This document shows positions 53,465 through 64,000 of a stretch of DNA of 64,000 bases, piece by piece (position 1 is the first letter of the stretch; each line of letters opens with the position of its first letter). Below the pieces are notes generated by a model, which was not told where the DNA came from, made no database searches, and saw only the letters and a list, made by a program, of their open reading frames with translations. The stretch spans positions 1 through 64,000 of the forward strand of contig NZ_MDJZ01000011.1 in the NCBI RefSeq assembly GCF_002151125.1, written 5' to 3'. This stretch comes from Clavibacter michiganensis. GTDB lineage: Bacteria > Actinomycetota > Actinomycetes > Actinomycetales > Microbacteriaceae. Both the position numbers and the translations under genes were made by a program.

Positions 53465-54628
53465 ATGGACACCGGTGCGTTGGTGCTCGTCTGCCTCCTC
53501 ATCGGACTGGCGGTCGGCGCGGGATTCGTGTGGCTGCTGCACCATGCGGCGGACCGTGGCGACCGCGCCGTGGAGATCACGAACCCGGTCGTCCCCGACG
53601 GCGTGGACCAGGTGCTCGAGGCGCTGGAGTCGGCCGGCATCGTGCTGGATCCGTCCAACAACGTCATGAAGGCCTCGCCCGGCGCCATCTCCTCCGGCCT
53701 CGTCTTCCACCAAGCCCTCGTGCACCCGGAGCTCGTCTCGATGGTCGACCGCGTGCGCCGATCCGGCGAGCCGATGGCCGACGAGGTGTCGCTCGCGCGC
53801 GGCCCCTTCGGCGCGGCCGAGTTCCAGATGCACGTCCGCGTCGCCCGCCTCGGCGCGCGCTACGTGCTCCTCCTCGCCCAGGACCGCACCGAGTCGCACC
53901 GCCTCGACCAGGTGCGCCGCGACTTCGTGGCCAACATCAGCCACGAGCTGAAGACGCCGATCGGCGCGGTCGGGCTCCTCGCGGAGGCGCTCGACTCGTG
54001 CGCGGACGACGCCGTGCAGGTGCGGCGCTTCGCCGCCCGGCTGACCACGGAGTCGGCCCGGCTCGCGCGCATCACCCAGGAGATCATCGAGCTGTCGCGG
54101 CTCGAGGCGTCCAACGCGCTCGAGAAGGCGGAGCCCGTCGACGTGGACCACGTGATCAGCGTCGCGCTCGACCAGGTGCGCCTCGGCGCCGAGCTCCGCG
54201 GCATCGAGCTCGCCCGCGGCAAGCGCTCGCGCTCCACCGTCTACGGCGACGAGGCCCTGCTCGTGGTCGCCGTGCACAACCTGCTGAGCAACGCGGTCAA
54301 CTACTCGCCGGACGGATCCCGCGTCGGCATCGGCGTCATGGTCGACGACGGGGCCGTCGAGATCGTGGTCACGGACCAGGGCATCGGCATCCCCGAGGAC
54401 GAGCAGGGCAGGATCTTCGAGCGCTTCTTCCGCGTCGACCAGGCGCGCGCCCGCGACACCGGGGGCACGGGGCTCGGGCTCAGCATCGTCAAGCACGTCG
54501 TGCAGAATCATGGCGGCGACGTGCGGGTCTGGTCCCGCCCCGGTCGCGGCTCGACCTTCACCATCCGCCTCCCCGAGGCATCGCAGACGCCGGCGCTCGC
54601 CGGTACGGACATCGGAGAACCCACGTGA
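53465..54628 (+). CDS. senX3: Sensor histidine kinase SenX3 (PhoR-type)
   Basis: 387 aa. One N-terminal membrane helix (about 4-24), a PAS-like region (about 45-135), the dimerisation domain with the phospho-His in FVANISHELKTPIGA, and the ATPase domain with N box (VAVHNLLSNAVNYSPDG), G1 VTDQGIGIPEDEQGRIFERF and G2 GGTGLGLSIVKHV. This single-helix layout is typical of SenX3. TAGTGT (53453-53458) is six bases before ATG 53465. Overlaps regX3 by four bases. Confidence 0.93.
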   Translation: MDTGALVLVCLLIGLAVGAGFVWLLHHAADRGDRAVEITNPVVPDGVDQVLEALESAGIVLDPSNNVMKASPGAISSGLVFHQALVHPELVSMVDRVRRSGEPMADEVSLARGPFGAAEFQMHVRVARLGARYVLLLAQDRTESHRLDQVRRDFVANISHELKTPIGAVGLLAEALDSCADDAVQVRRFAARLTTESARLARITQEIIELSRLEASNALEKAEPVDVDHVISVALDQVRLGAELRGIELARGKRSRSTVYGDEALLVVAVHNLLSNAVNYSPDGSRVGIGVMVDDGAVEIVVTDQGIGIPEDEQGRIFERFFRVDQARARDTGGTGLGLSIVKHVVQNHGGDVRVWSRPGRGSTFTIRLPEASQTPALAGTDIGEPT

Positions 54629-55305
54629 CACGCATCATGCTCGTCGAGGACGAGGCGTCGCTCAGCGAGCCGCTCGCCTTCCTGCTCCAGCGCGAGGGCT
54701 ACGAGGTCGACGTCGTCGAGGACGGCCCCGCCGCGGTGGCCGCGTTCGACAAGGACGGCGCCGACCTGATCCTGCTCGACCTCATGCTCCCCGGCCTCCC
54801 CGGCACCGAGGTGTGCCGGGAGATCCGCACGCGCTCGGCCGTGCCGATCATCATGCTCACCGCCAAGGACTCCGAGGTGGACATCGTGGTGGGCCTCGAG
54901 CTCGGCGCGGACGACTACGTGACCAAGCCGTACTCGACGCGCGAGCTGCTGGCGCGGATCCGCGCGGTGCTGCGTCGCCGCGTCGAGGTCGACGACGAGC
55001 CGCTCAACGTGCTCGAGGTCGGCTCCGTGCGCATGGACGTCGAGCGCCACACCGTCGAGGTCGACGGCCGCGAGATCGCGATGCCGCTGAAGGAGTTCGA
55101 GCTGCTCGAGCTGCTGCTGCGCAACGCCGGCCGCGTGCTCACGCGCGGCCAGCTCATCGACCGGGTGTGGGGATCCGACTACTTCGGCGACACCAAGACG
55201 CTCGACGTGCACATCAAGCGGATCCGCTCCAAGATCGAGCGCGAGCCGTCCGACCCCGTGCTCCTCGTCACCGTCCGCGGGCTGGGCTACCGCTTCGAGG
55301 CGTAG
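54625..55305 (+). CDS. regX3: Response regulator RegX3 (PhoP-type)
   Basis: 226 aa, OmpR family. Receiver with the acidic pair VEDE, phospho-Asp in ILLDLMLPG, conserved Thr/Lys in LTAKDS and YVTKPYS; DNA-binding domain with MPLKEFELLELLLRNAGRVL and KTLDVHIKRIRSKIE. It should bind the PHO boxes at pstS and ppk. GTG 54625 overlaps the senX3 stop (GTGA), so kinase and regulator are co-translated. Confidence 0.93.
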   Translation: MTRIMLVEDEASLSEPLAFLLQREGYEVDVVEDGPAAVAAFDKDGADLILLDLMLPGLPGTEVCREIRTRSAVPIIMLTAKDSEVDIVVGLELGADDYVTKPYSTRELLARIRAVLRRRVEVDDEPLNVLEVGSVRMDVERHTVEVDGREIAMPLKEFELLELLLRNAGRVLTRGQLIDRVWGSDYFGDTKTLDVHIKRIRSKIEREPSDPVLLVTVRGLGYRFEA

Positions 55306-55320
55306 GCCTCGCGTCGCCTG

Positions 55321-55365
55321 CACGACGAAGGCCCCGACCCGGTGAGGGGCGGGGCCTTCGTCGTG
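55321..55365. terminator. Terminator downstream of regX3
   Basis: A perfect 16-bp stem (55321-55336 with 55350-55365) between the convergent regX3 and lipoprotein genes. Confidence 0.85.
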
Positions 55366-55388
55366 CGAGGGCGCGGAGGCGGACCGCG

Positions 55389-55955
55389 CTAGTTCGTGCT
55401 GTCCCCGAGGCCCTCGTCGCCCTCTGACGTGCCGGGCGTCGTGGTGACGGTCGTGTCGGGGGTGGACCCGGTCTCGCCGGGGACGAGGTTCGTGTACGTC
55501 TCCTGGTCGCCGTTGAGGACGGGGACGTCCATCTCGACGCCCTCGGCGTCGCCGTACTGGATGTAGATCTTGGTGAGCGACCCCGGGGTCGGGTCGACCG
55601 AGTCGAACGTGATGCGCTGGGAGTCCTCGGCGCCGAACTTGGTGAGGCCGGGCGCCGCCGTGACGGTGCGCGTCTCGCGGTCCGTGCCGCCCTCGGTCGT
55701 CTCGTGCTGGAACGACACGCGCTGGCTGGTGCCCGAGTCGTTGACGAGCGTGACGACCAGGCTGGCGCCGGCCGCGGATCCGCCCTCGGTGAGGAGGATG
55801 GCGTTGCGCACCTCGACCTCGCCGACCGTGGCGTCGAAGCCGTCGGAGGGGAAGTAGGAGATCTGCGTGGCCTGGGGCGTGATGAACGTGCACGACGACG
55901 CGCCGACCGCGATCAGGGCCGCGAGGACGATGGACGATGCGGTACGCGCTCTCAC
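55389..55955 (-). CDS. Putative lipoprotein
   Basis: 188 aa. Lipoprotein signal with lipobox GASSC (Cys at about 22). The mature part is a beta-rich domain ([40 protein letters not shown]) followed by a Thr/Gly/Ser-rich tail. Its shape recalls small actinobacterial lipoproteins with a DUF-type Ig-like fold; function unknown. It lies next to the phosphate two-component system but is convergent with it. Confidence 0.78.
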   Translation of the reverse strand: MRARTASSIVLAALIAVGASSCTFITPQATQISYFPSDGFDATVGEVEVRNAILLTEGGSAAGASLVVTLVNDSGTSQRVSFQHETTEGGTDRETRTVTAAPGLTKFGAEDSQRITFDSVDPTPGSLTKIYIQYGDAEGVEMDVPVLNGDQETYTNLVPGETGSTPDTTVTTTPGTSEGDEGLGDSTN

Positions 55956-56120
55956 GGGACCCTCCGGTTGTCGCGCGGGGCCGGCGCCGGGGCGTCCGGG
56001 GGCGTCCGCGCTGGATCAGCTGACCCGCTCAGCCTACGGGATCAGGCGGCGCGCGGCCGCCCGCGGGCGCGCGGGACCCGGCTGGTATCCTGGGCTGCAG
56101 TCCACAGGAACGGGGAACCC

Positions 56121-56603
56121 ATGCTCTTCGAGGTCGGCGAGACCGTCGTGTACCCGCATCACGGTGCCGCGACCATCATCGAGGTGAAGAAGCGCGTCAT
56201 CCGGGGCGAGGAGAAGCTGTACCTCAAGCTCGACGTCAACCAGGGCGGCCTGCAGATCGAGGTGCCGGCCGAGAACGTCGACATGGTCGGCGTCCGCGAC
56301 GTCATCGGGCGCGAGGGCGTGGAGAGCGTGTTCGCGGTGCTGCGCGCCGAGTTCACCGAGGAGCCCACCAACTGGTCGAGGCGCTACAAGGCCAATCTCG
56401 AGAAGCTCGCGTCGGGCGACGTGCTGAAGGTGGCGGAGGTCGTGCGCGACCTGTGGCGCCGCAACCAGGACCGCGGCCTGTCCGCGGGCGAGAAGAGCAT
56501 GCTGCAGAAGGCGCGCGGCATCCTGGTGGGCGAGCTGGCCCTCGCCGAGAAGACCGACGAGGAGCACGCGTCCACGCTGCTCGACGAGGTCCTCGCGTCC
56601 TGA
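56121..56603 (+). CDS. carD: CarD-family RNA polymerase-binding regulator
   Basis: Essential-type actinobacterial regulator that binds RNA polymerase beta and stabilises open complexes at rRNA and other promoters. 160 aa; N-terminal Tudor-like RID ([20 protein letters not shown]) and a basic helical C-terminal domain ([40 protein letters not shown]) that contacts promoter DNA. TATCCT (56086-56091) about 30 bases upstream is a likely -10, with a short leader and a GGGGAA binding site. First gene of a run leading to ispDF. Confidence 0.96.
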   Translation: MLFEVGETVVYPHHGAATIIEVKKRVIRGEEKLYLKLDVNQGGLQIEVPAENVDMVGVRDVIGREGVESVFAVLRAEFTEEPTNWSRRYKANLEKLASGDVLKVAEVVRDLWRRNQDRGLSAGEKSMLQKARGILVGELALAEKTDEEHASTLLDEVLAS

Positions 56604-56646
56604 CGCGCCGGCCGTCGGCGCGCATCGCCGCCGGTAGCCTGACCGC

Positions 56647-57909
56647 ATGAGCCACGACCCCGTCGTCCCGTCCGTCCCCGCGACCGCCGACGGCGCGCCG
56701 GACGAGCCGCGGCTGGGCGTCGTCGTCGTCGCGGCGGGCAGCGGCACGCGGCTCGGGGCGGGGATCCCGAAGGCGCTCGCCGAGGTCGGCGGTGCCACGC
56801 TGCTGGCCCGCTCCCTGGGCGCGGTCCTCGGCCTGGCGGAGGAGGCGCACGTCGTGGTGGTCGCGCCGGGGACGCACCTGGCGGAGACGACCGCCGTCGT
56901 GGACCGGGTGGCGGGCGCGGCACGCGCATCCGTCGCGGTCGTCGTCGGGGGAGCGACCCGGCAGGGATCCGTGCGGGCGGGCCTCGCCGCGCTCGCCGCG
57001 AGCGTCGACACGGTCCTCGTGCACGACGCCGCCCGAGCGCTCACGCCCTCCGCCCTCTTCGCCGCCGTGGCGCACGCCGTCCGCGCCGAGGGCGCCGGCG
57101 TCGTCCCCGGCCTGCCCGTCACCGACACCGTCAAGCGCGTGGATCCGGCGGGGGAGTGCCTCGGCACCGTCGACCGCAGCGACCTCGTCGGGGTCCAGAC
57201 GCCGCAGGGCTTCCCGCGGGCCGCCCTCGACGCCGCGTACGCGCGCGCGACCGCCGAGCACACGGACGACGCGGCCCTGTTCCAGGCGTCGGGCGGCCGC
57301 GTCCGCGTGATCCCCGGCGACGCGCTGGCCTTCAAGGTCACGACCGCGTGGGACCTCCGGCGCGCGGAGGAGCTGGTCGCCCGGTCCGAGGGCGCGCGGC
57401 CCGAGGGCGAGCGGCCCGACGCGGGCGGATCCGCCGCCTCGCGCCTCCGCTCGGGCATCGGCACCGACGTGCACGCGATCGACCCGGCCCAGCCGCTCTG
57501 GCTCGCGGGCCTGCACTGGCCCGGCGAGCCGGGCCTCGCCGGCCACAGCGACGGCGACGCGGTCAGCCACGCGATGTGCGACGCGCTCCTGTCCGCCGCG
57601 GGCCTCGGCGACATCGGCGGGATCTTCGGCACCGACGACCCCGAGCTCGACGGCGCGCACGGCGAGGTCTTCCTGCGGCGGACCGCGGAGCTCGTGCGCG
57701 GCGCCGGCTACCGGGTCGTCAACGTCGCCGTCCAGGTCATGGCCGTCCGCCCCAAGCTGTCGCCACGGCGGGCCGAGGCCGAGCGGGTCCTCTCCGCCGC
57801 CGTGGGCGCGCCCGTCTCGCTCGCCGGCACCACGACCGACGGCCTCGGCTTCACGGGTCGCGGCGACGGCGTCGCGGCGGTCGCGACGGCCCTCGTCGAG
57901 CGCGTCTGA
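56647..57909 (+). CDS. ispDF: Bifunctional IspD/IspF (non-mevalonate isoprenoid pathway)
   Basis: Natural fusion of MEP cytidylyltransferase and MECDP synthase, 420 aa. Residues 1-245 are IspD ([49 protein letters not shown]); residues 260-420 are IspF ([40 protein letters not shown], metal ligands Asp and His). The two act at non-consecutive steps, so fusion suggests a complex rather than channeling. TAGCCT (56635-56640) is six bases before the ATG (leaderless). Confidence 0.96.
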   Translation: MSHDPVVPSVPATADGAPDEPRLGVVVVAAGSGTRLGAGIPKALAEVGGATLLARSLGAVLGLAEEAHVVVVAPGTHLAETTAVVDRVAGAARASVAVVVGGATRQGSVRAGLAALAASVDTVLVHDAARALTPSALFAAVAHAVRAEGAGVVPGLPVTDTVKRVDPAGECLGTVDRSDLVGVQTPQGFPRAALDAAYARATAEHTDDAALFQASGGRVRVIPGDALAFKVTTAWDLRRAEELVARSEGARPEGERPDAGGSAASRLRSGIGTDVHAIDPAQPLWLAGLHWPGEPGLAGHSDGDAVSHAMCDALLSAAGLGDIGGIFGTDDPELDGAHGEVFLRRTAELVRGAGYRVVNVAVQVMAVRPKLSPRRAEAERVLSAAVGAPVSLAGTTTDGLGFTGRGDGVAAVATALVERV

Positions 57910-57992
57910 CCGGGCCGTCGCGGGGGCGGCCGACCGCCGTCCCGGCCCGTCATCCGGCGGGACCGCGGATGCGCGCTGACTAGGATCTGTGT

Positions 57993-59447
57993 GTGACCCT
58001 GCGCCTCCATGACTCCCGGACGCAGTCCCTGCGGGACTTCGTGCCCCTCGTCGACGGCAGGGTCGGCATCTACGTCTGCGGTCCCACGGTGCAGTCCGCG
58101 CCCCACATCGGCCACCTCCGCAGCGCGCTCGCGTACGACCAGCTGCGCCGCTGGCTCGCCTACCGCGGGCTCGACGTCACGCTCGTCCGCAACGTCACCG
58201 ACATCGACGACAAGGTCATCGACAACGCGCGCCGCGGCCAGGAGGCCGGCGGCACCGAGGAGTGGTGGGCGCTGGCTTACCGCGTCGAGCTCGAGTTCTC
58301 CCGCGCGTACGCGGCCCTCGGGATCCTCCCGCCCAGCTACGAGCCCCGCGCCACCGCGAGCATCGGCGAGATGCAGGCCATCATCGCGCGCCTCGTCGAG
58401 CGCGGCCACGCGTACGCGGCCGACGACGGATCCGGCGACGTCTACTTCGACACCGCATCCTGGCCCGAGTACGGCGAGCTCACGCGCCAGCGCGCCGCCG
58501 ACATGGAGGCTGCCGCGGACGCCGACCCCCGCGCCAAGCGCGACGTGCGCGACTTCGCCCTCTGGAAGGGCGCGAAGGCCGGCGAGCCCGCGAGCGCGTC
58601 GTGGCCGTCACCGTGGGGCGCCGGCCGCCCCGGCTGGCACATCGAGTGCTCCGCCATGTCCACGCGCTACCTCGGCGCCGAGTTCGACATCCACGGCGGC
58701 GGCCTCGACCTCCGCTTCCCGCACCACGAGAACGAGCTCGCGCAGTCGCGCGCCGCGGGGGATCCCTTCGCCCGCTACTGGCTGCACAACGGCCTCGTCG
58801 CCGTCGCCGGCCAGAAGATGAGCAAGTCGCTCGGCAACTCGCTGTACGCGGCCGACCTGCTGGCCTCGGCGCGCCCCGTCGCGGTGCGCTACTTCCTCGG
58901 ATCCGCGCACTACCGCTCCACGCTCGAGTTCCACGACGGAGCGCTCGCCGAGGCCGAGGCCGCCCTCGACCGCATCGAGACCTTCCTCGACCGCAGCGCC
59001 CGCCGCCTCGCCGGCACGCGCTTCCAGGCCGCGCCCGCCGCGGCGGACGGCCCTCCGGCCGCGGTGCCCGCCGAGTTCGCCGAGGCCATGGACGACGACC
59101 TGAGCGTCCCGCAGGCGCTCGCCGTCCTGCACGACGCCGTGCGCGCGGGCAACGCGGCGCTGGATGCGGGCGACCTCCAGGAGGCCGCATCGCTGCGGGC
59201 CGACGTCTCCGCGATGGTCGCCGTGCTCGGGATCGACCCGCTGGCCGACGAGTGGCGCACCGCGTCCGACCAGCCCGCCCGCCGTGCGCTGCAGGCGCTC
59301 GTGGAGCACCGGATCGCCGAGCGACAGACCGCGCGGGAGGCCAGGGACTTCGCTCTCGCCGACCGCATCAGACAGGAGCTGGCCGAGGCCGGCATCACGA
59401 TAGAGGACTCGCCTGGCGGGTCGCATTGGAGCATCGATGGCGAATAA
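57993..59447 (+). CDS. cysS: Cysteinyl-tRNA synthetase
   Basis: Charges tRNA-Cys; 484 aa, class I. HIGH motif in [25 protein letters not shown] in [16 protein letters not shown], zinc ligands in the first Cys (YVCGPTV), [10 protein letters not shown] and HHENELAQS, and a C-terminal helical domain. GTG 57993 is six bases after TAGGAT (57981-57986), another leaderless start. It overlaps the rlmB gene by 11 bases, so the two are co-translated. Confidence 0.97.
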   Translation: MTLRLHDSRTQSLRDFVPLVDGRVGIYVCGPTVQSAPHIGHLRSALAYDQLRRWLAYRGLDVTLVRNVTDIDDKVIDNARRGQEAGGTEEWWALAYRVELEFSRAYAALGILPPSYEPRATASIGEMQAIIARLVERGHAYAADDGSGDVYFDTASWPEYGELTRQRAADMEAAADADPRAKRDVRDFALWKGAKAGEPASASWPSPWGAGRPGWHIECSAMSTRYLGAEFDIHGGGLDLRFPHHENELAQSRAAGDPFARYWLHNGLVAVAGQKMSKSLGNSLYAADLLASARPVAVRYFLGSAHYRSTLEFHDGALAEAEAALDRIETFLDRSARRLAGTRFQAAPAAADGPPAAVPAEFAEAMDDDLSVPQALAVLHDAVRAGNAALDAGDLQEAASLRADVSAMVAVLGIDPLADEWRTASDQPARRALQALVEHRIAERQTAREARDFALADRIRQELAEAGITIEDSPGGSHWSIDGE

Positions 59448-60507
59448 GCCCAGCCGCTCAGGCGCGGTACGGAAGACCAAGAAGGGCCCGCTCAAGGGAT
59501 CCGGAGGGCAGGGCAGGCAGGCCCTCGAGGGCAAGAAGCCCACGCCTAAGGCGGAGGACCGGCCGTACCACCCCGCCGGCAAGCGCAAGCTCGCGAAGGA
59601 CCGGTACGAGGCGGCGTCGGCGGGCGCGAACCGCGGCCGCGACGAGCGCGCCGAGCGCTCGCCCGCGCCCCGGTCGGCCCCGCCGCGCGCCCGTGCGACG
59701 GACCGTCCCGCCGGCGCGGACGCCCCGCGTGCCCGCCGCGCGAAGCAGCAGGACGAGTCCGAGGTCGTGACCGGCCGCAACTCGGTGGTCGAGGCGCTCC
59801 GCGCGAAGATCCCCGCGACCGCGCTCTACATCGCCTCGCGCATCGAGTACGACGACCGCGTCAAGGAGGTGCTCTCGCTCGCGACCGGGCGCGGGATCCC
59901 CGTGCTCGAGGTCATGCGCCCCGAGCTCGACCGCATCGCCGGCCACGACGCCGTGCACCAGGGCCTCGCGCTCAAGGTGCCGCCGTACGAGTACGCGGAC
60001 GCGATCGAGCTGCTGGACAAGACCGTCTCCCGCGGACAGGTGCCGCTCATGGTGGCGCTCGACGGCATCACCGACCCGCGCAACCTCGGCGCGATCATCC
60101 GCTCCGTCGCCGCGTTCGGCGGCCACGGCGTGATCGTGCCGCAGCGCCGCTCGGTCGGCCTCACCGCCAGCGCGTGGAAGACGTCCGCCGGAGCCGCCGC
60201 GCGCACGCCCGTCGCCATGGCGTCCAACCTCACGCAGACGCTCAAGGCGCTCAAGCAGCGCGGCGTCTTCGTGGTCGGCCTCGACGGCGGCGGCGACATG
60301 TCGCTGCACGAGTTCACGCTCGCCGACCGGCCGATCGTGGTCGTCGTCGGATCCGAGGGCAAGGGCCTCTCGCGCCTCGTCACCGAGACGTGCGACACCA
60401 TCGTCTCCATCCCGATCGGCGCCTCCACGGAGTCGCTCAACGCGGGCATCGCGGCGAGCGTCACGCTCTACGAGATCGGCAAGCTGCGGGCCGCCGAGCG
60501 GAAGTAG
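59437..60507 (+). CDS. rlmB: 23S rRNA 2'-O-methyltransferase RlmB-like (SpoU family)
   Basis: TrmH/SpoU-type methyltransferase, 356 aa. A disordered, basic N-terminus (about 1-105) is longer than in E. coli RlmB; then the SpoU substrate-binding domain ([20 protein letters not shown]) and the knotted catalytic domain with motif 1 [20 protein letters not shown], motif 2 [13 protein letters not shown] and motif 3 [20 protein letters not shown]. The target is inferred from family; related enzymes modify G2251 (E. coli) or tRNA. Confidence 0.9.
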   Translation: MANKPSRSGAVRKTKKGPLKGSGGQGRQALEGKKPTPKAEDRPYHPAGKRKLAKDRYEAASAGANRGRDERAERSPAPRSAPPRARATDRPAGADAPRARRAKQQDESEVVTGRNSVVEALRAKIPATALYIASRIEYDDRVKEVLSLATGRGIPVLEVMRPELDRIAGHDAVHQGLALKVPPYEYADAIELLDKTVSRGQVPLMVALDGITDPRNLGAIIRSVAAFGGHGVIVPQRRSVGLTASAWKTSAGAAARTPVAMASNLTQTLKALKQRGVFVVGLDGGGDMSLHEFTLADRPIVVVVGSEGKGLSRLVTETCDTIVSIPIGASTESLNAGIAASVTLYEIGKLRAAERK

Positions 60508-60519
60508 CGCGTCGTACGC

Positions 60520-60555
60520 ACGAGGAGCCGGGACCCCAGGGTCCCGGCTCCTCGT
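60520..60555. terminator. Terminator downstream of rlmB
   Basis: A perfect 16-bp stem (60520-60535 with 60540-60555, loop CCAG) between convergent genes. Confidence 0.88.
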
Positions 60556-60578
60556 CGTCGTGGCCGGAGCCGCGGCGG

Positions 60579-61883
60579 TCAGACCTTGGTGCGCCAGTCC
60601 TCGGCGGCCTCGGCCTCGGTGATCGGCACGTCCGACTCGTCCTCGATGACGCCGATCGACTCGGTCGGCGGGTCGATGACCGTCGCCTCGTCGCGGCGGT
60701 GGCGGAGGATGTCCTGCACGTAGGCGGTCACGGCCTCGGCCAGCGGGATGTCCCGGCTCAGCTTCTGCGACATGTACCAGCGGTGCTCGAGCAGCTGGTG
60801 GAACACCTCGGCGGGCTCCAGCTTGCCGCGGAGATCGCGGGGGATCGCGCGCACGACGGGCTCGAAGACGCGCGCGAGCCACTCGTGCGCGACCATCTCC
60901 TCGTCGAGGTCCTGCTTGTCGGCCGCCGCGGTGTACGAGTCGAGGTCGTTGAGGAGTCGGCGGGCCTGGTTCTCCTGCGCATCGACGCCCGTGAGGCGGA
61001 GCAGGCGGCGCTGGTGGTGGCCGGCATCCACGACCTTCGGCTGGATCCTGACCTGAGAGCCCTCGGCGGTCGTGCGGATCGCGAGCTCCTCGATGTCGAA
61101 GCCGAGGTCGTTGAGGCGGTCGACGCGCTCGTTGATCCGCCAGCGCTCCGAGGTCGGGAACTCCTCGCGTCCGGTCAGCTCCTTCCAGAGCGTGCGGTAC
61201 TGGGCCACGATGCGCGTGCTGGTCTCGAGGGGATCCAGCCCCTCCTCGATCCGGCCGCCGGCCTCCAGGTCCATGAGCTCGCCGGCGATGTTGACGCGCG
61301 CGATCTCGAGGTCGTTCTCGCGCTGCCCGTTGGAGAGGCCGCCGTTGAAGAGCTTGCCGGTCTCCGCGTCGACGAGGTAGGCGGCGAACGCGCCCGCGTC
61401 CCGGCGGAAGAGGGTGTTCGACAGCGACACGTCGCCCCAGAAGAAGCCGATCATGTGCAGCCGGACGAGGAGGACGGCGAGGGCGTCGACGAGGCGCGTC
61501 GCCGTGTCCGGCCGCAGCTGCTGCGAGAAGAGCGCGCGGTAGGGGAGCGAGAACTTGAGGTGCCGGGTGACGAGCACCGACTTGAGCGGGTCGCCGTCCT
61601 CGTCCGTGCGGTTCATGATCACGGCGACGGGCTCCACGCACGGGATCTCGAGCCGCTGCAGCGTCCGCAGCATGTCGTACTCGCCGCGCGCCATCTCGTC
61701 GGTCGTCTCCTTGATGGCGATGACGTAGCCGGAGAGGTTCGCGAAGCGCACGAGGTGCCGGGAGATGCCCTTGGGGAGCGTCGCGATGGCCGACGACGGC
61801 CATTCGTCGAGCGGCAGCTGCCAGGGCAGGTCGAGGAGCGCGGGGTCGACCGTCGCCGCGGTGATGTTCAGGGATCCGGCCAT
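60579..61883 (-). CDS. DUF4032 protein with kinase-like core
   Basis: 434 aa. A protein-kinase-like lobe is visible: an Ala-Ile-Lys stretch (VIAIKETTDE), an HxD-like loop in IGFFWGDVSLSNTLFRRD and a DFG-like YLVDAETGKLF, so it may phosphorylate a small molecule or lipid. The second half is the DUF4032 domain (EFPTSERWRINERVDRLNDL, EPAEVFHQLLEHRWYMSQKL). Found across Actinobacteria; role unknown. TAGGGT (61890-61895, minus strand) is six bases before the ATG. Confidence 0.85.
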   Translation of the reverse strand: MAGSLNITAATVDPALLDLPWQLPLDEWPSSAIATLPKGISRHLVRFANLSGYVIAIKETTDEMARGEYDMLRTLQRLEIPCVEPVAVIMNRTDEDGDPLKSVLVTRHLKFSLPYRALFSQQLRPDTATRLVDALAVLLVRLHMIGFFWGDVSLSNTLFRRDAGAFAAYLVDAETGKLFNGGLSNGQRENDLEIARVNIAGELMDLEAGGRIEEGLDPLETSTRIVAQYRTLWKELTGREEFPTSERWRINERVDRLNDLGFDIEELAIRTTAEGSQVRIQPKVVDAGHHQRRLLRLTGVDAQENQARRLLNDLDSYTAAADKQDLDEEMVAHEWLARVFEPVVRAIPRDLRGKLEPAEVFHQLLEHRWYMSQKLSRDIPLAEAVTAYVQDILRHRRDEATVIDPPTESIGVIEDESDVPITEAEAAEDWRTKV

Positions 61884-61984
61884 GCTGCGACCCTACCCGA
61901 CCGCGGAAACGCCGCTGCCGCGGCCCCCGACGCGCCCCGGGAGGGGAGCGTGGGGACCGCGGCAGCGGTGGTGGGACGGGTCGA

Positions 61985-63085
<1,101 letters not shown>

Positions 63086-63401
63086 TTCGGTGTTCTCCTT
63101 CACGGGCAGGTACGTGCCCGACGATCCGTGGTGATGGATGTGATGCTCATGGCTCATCGCTGTGGGCGACGATGACCACCCGACGAGTATTGCACGGGGG
63201 CCTGCGCTCGGGAAGCGCGGCATGATGCGGATCGGCGGCTATTCCCCGCCTGGGGACAGAGGGTCGAGGGCCTGTATCGTCTCCTGCGGCGCAGCACCCG
63301 CGCCGGCCGCGTCACCGCTTTCCCAGACTGGCCGCCTAGAGTCCTGAGGTCGTCCGGGAGCCCGCCCGCGCCCGACTCCCCCATCTCCTGAGCGAGGACC
63401 C
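63086..63401. other. 316-bp divergent promoter region of msiK and the DsbA-like gene
   Basis: No gene seen. It contains an inverted repeat CGGGCA-6 nt-TGCCCG at 63103-63120, 18 bases upstream of the msiK start in its leader, possibly an operator or an RNA hairpin. Bases 63160-63380 show no other structure I can support. Confidence 0.5.
63103..63120. promoter_or_regulatory. Candidate operator or leader hairpin upstream of msiK
   Basis: CGGGCA-GGTACG-TGCCCG is a perfect 6-bp inverted repeat. Its position just before the msiK ribosome binding site fits either a repressor site or an RNA hairpin. Confidence 0.35.
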
Positions 63402-64000
63402 ATGAGCAGCACGCCGCCCGCGCACGAACCGCACGGCGGTCACCGTCGGCGCCGCGAGGCAGCCCGCGAGAAGGCGCGCCTCAACCGCATGAAGCAGCGT
63501 CGCCGCGACGTGGTGGGGCGCTACCTCATCCGCGGCGGCATCGTCGCCGCCCTCGTCGCGGTGGTCGTGGTGGTCGGGCTCGTCGTCGTCCAGGGCGCAC
63601 GCCCCGCGGGACCCGGCCCCCAGAACATGGCGAGCGACGGCATCCTCATCGGCAGGGACCTCGCCGCGACGCCCACGGAGGCCCTCGACCCCGAGCAGGC
63701 CCCGGTCCCCACCGGGTCCCAGGCCGCCGGTGTCGCGCACATCCGCGTCTACGTCGACTACCTCTGCACCGCGTGCAAGGAGTTCCAGGACACCAACGGG
63801 GCGCAGATGGAGGGCTGGCTCCAGTCGGGCGCCGCCACCGTCGAGATCCACCCCGTCGCCATCCTCACCAGCAAGTCGCAGGCCTACTCGATGCGGGCGG
63901 CCAACGCCGCCGCGTGCGTGGCCGACTCCTCCCCGGACGACTTCTGGGCGTTCAACTCCGCGCTCTTCGCGGAGCAGCCGGCCGAGCAGAGCACGGGCCT
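63402..64000 (+). CDS. Membrane-anchored DsbA/thioredoxin-like protein (partial)
   Basis: Starts at ATG 63402 (GAGGA before it) and runs off the end of the window; 199 residues are visible. A basic cytoplasmic N-terminus (HRRRREAAREKARLNRMKQR) leads to one membrane helix (about 46-66, GIVAALVAVVVVVGLVVVQ), then a periplasmic thioredoxin-like domain with the redox motif VDYLCTACKEFQ (CTAC) and the DsbA helical insert. Such actinobacterial proteins oxidise or isomerise disulfides of exported proteins. The C-terminus is not seen. Confidence 0.85.
   Translation, partial: MSSTPPAHEPHGGHRRRREAAREKARLNRMKQRRRDVVGRYLIRGGIVAALVAVVVVVGLVVVQGARPAGPGPQNMASDGILIGRDLAATPTEALDPEQAPVPTGSQAAGVAHIRVYVDYLCTACKEFQDTNGAQMEGWLQSGAATVEIHPVAILTSKSQAYSMRAANAAACVADSSPDDFWAFNSALFAEQPAEQSTG

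Overview
The window looks like chromosomal DNA of a high-GC actinobacterium, most likely a plant-associated member of the Microbacteriaceae close to Clavibacter (an inference from gene content, not a database match). Actinobacterial markers are mycothiol synthase (mshD), a GlnR-type orphan regulator, CarD, SigK with RskA, SenX3-RegX3 with PhoU, an MsiK-type sugar ATPase and a fused IspDF. A large secreted plant-type subtilase fits a plant host. Third codon positions are almost always G or C, and GGATCC is unusually common outside one inserted element. About twenty genes have a TANNNT hexamer about six bases before the start codon and no ribosome binding site, the pattern of leaderless mRNAs.

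Layout. 0.3-15.2 kb: secreted subtilase, purU, an MFS exporter, a HAD phosphatase, the manganese pair mntH/mntR with an operator palindrome, an aldo-keto reductase, an MFS exporter divergent from a LysR regulator, a small membrane protein and a degenerate amylosucrase-like protein. 15.4-17.7 kb: a ZTP riboswitch leading into glyA-folD. 17.7-23.4 kb: a GNAT/gamma-carbonic-anhydrase fusion and a Leloir galactose cluster (galK, galT, a DeoR-type regulator, galM). 23.4-26.1 kb: small genes, a Tat-exported beta-helix protein and a lipoprotein.

26.2-35.35 kb: a 9.1-kb integrative element inserted in the 3' end of a tRNA-Lys gene and bounded by a 36-bp direct repeat. It carries a tyrosine integrase, an XRE repressor, an excisionase-like HTH protein, a winged-helix replication-type protein with a repeat cluster inside it, a scaffold-like protein, an HK97-type major capsid protein behind a long hairpin that buries its start signals, a connector-like protein, a beta-helix spike and four unknown cargo genes. 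No terminase, portal, protease, tape measure or lysis gene is visible, so it is either a capsid-bearing satellite-like element or a deleted prophage. This is the most unusual part of the window.

35.4-55.4 kb: micro-membrane protein, a candidate small RNA, sigK-rskA, the phosphate system (pstSCAB, ppk, phoU, senX3-regX3, with PHO boxes before pstS and ppk and a degenerate one between phoU and senX3), a MutT1-type Nudix/phosphatase, mshD-glnR, nitrobindin, YgfZ, an FUSC-like membrane protein, a methyltransferase and gpmA. 55.4-64 kb: a lipoprotein, carD, ispDF, cysS, rlmB, a DUF4032 protein, the msiK-type ATPase and the start of a membrane-anchored DsbA-like protein that runs off the window. 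Most convergent gene pairs are separated by perfect-stem terminators.
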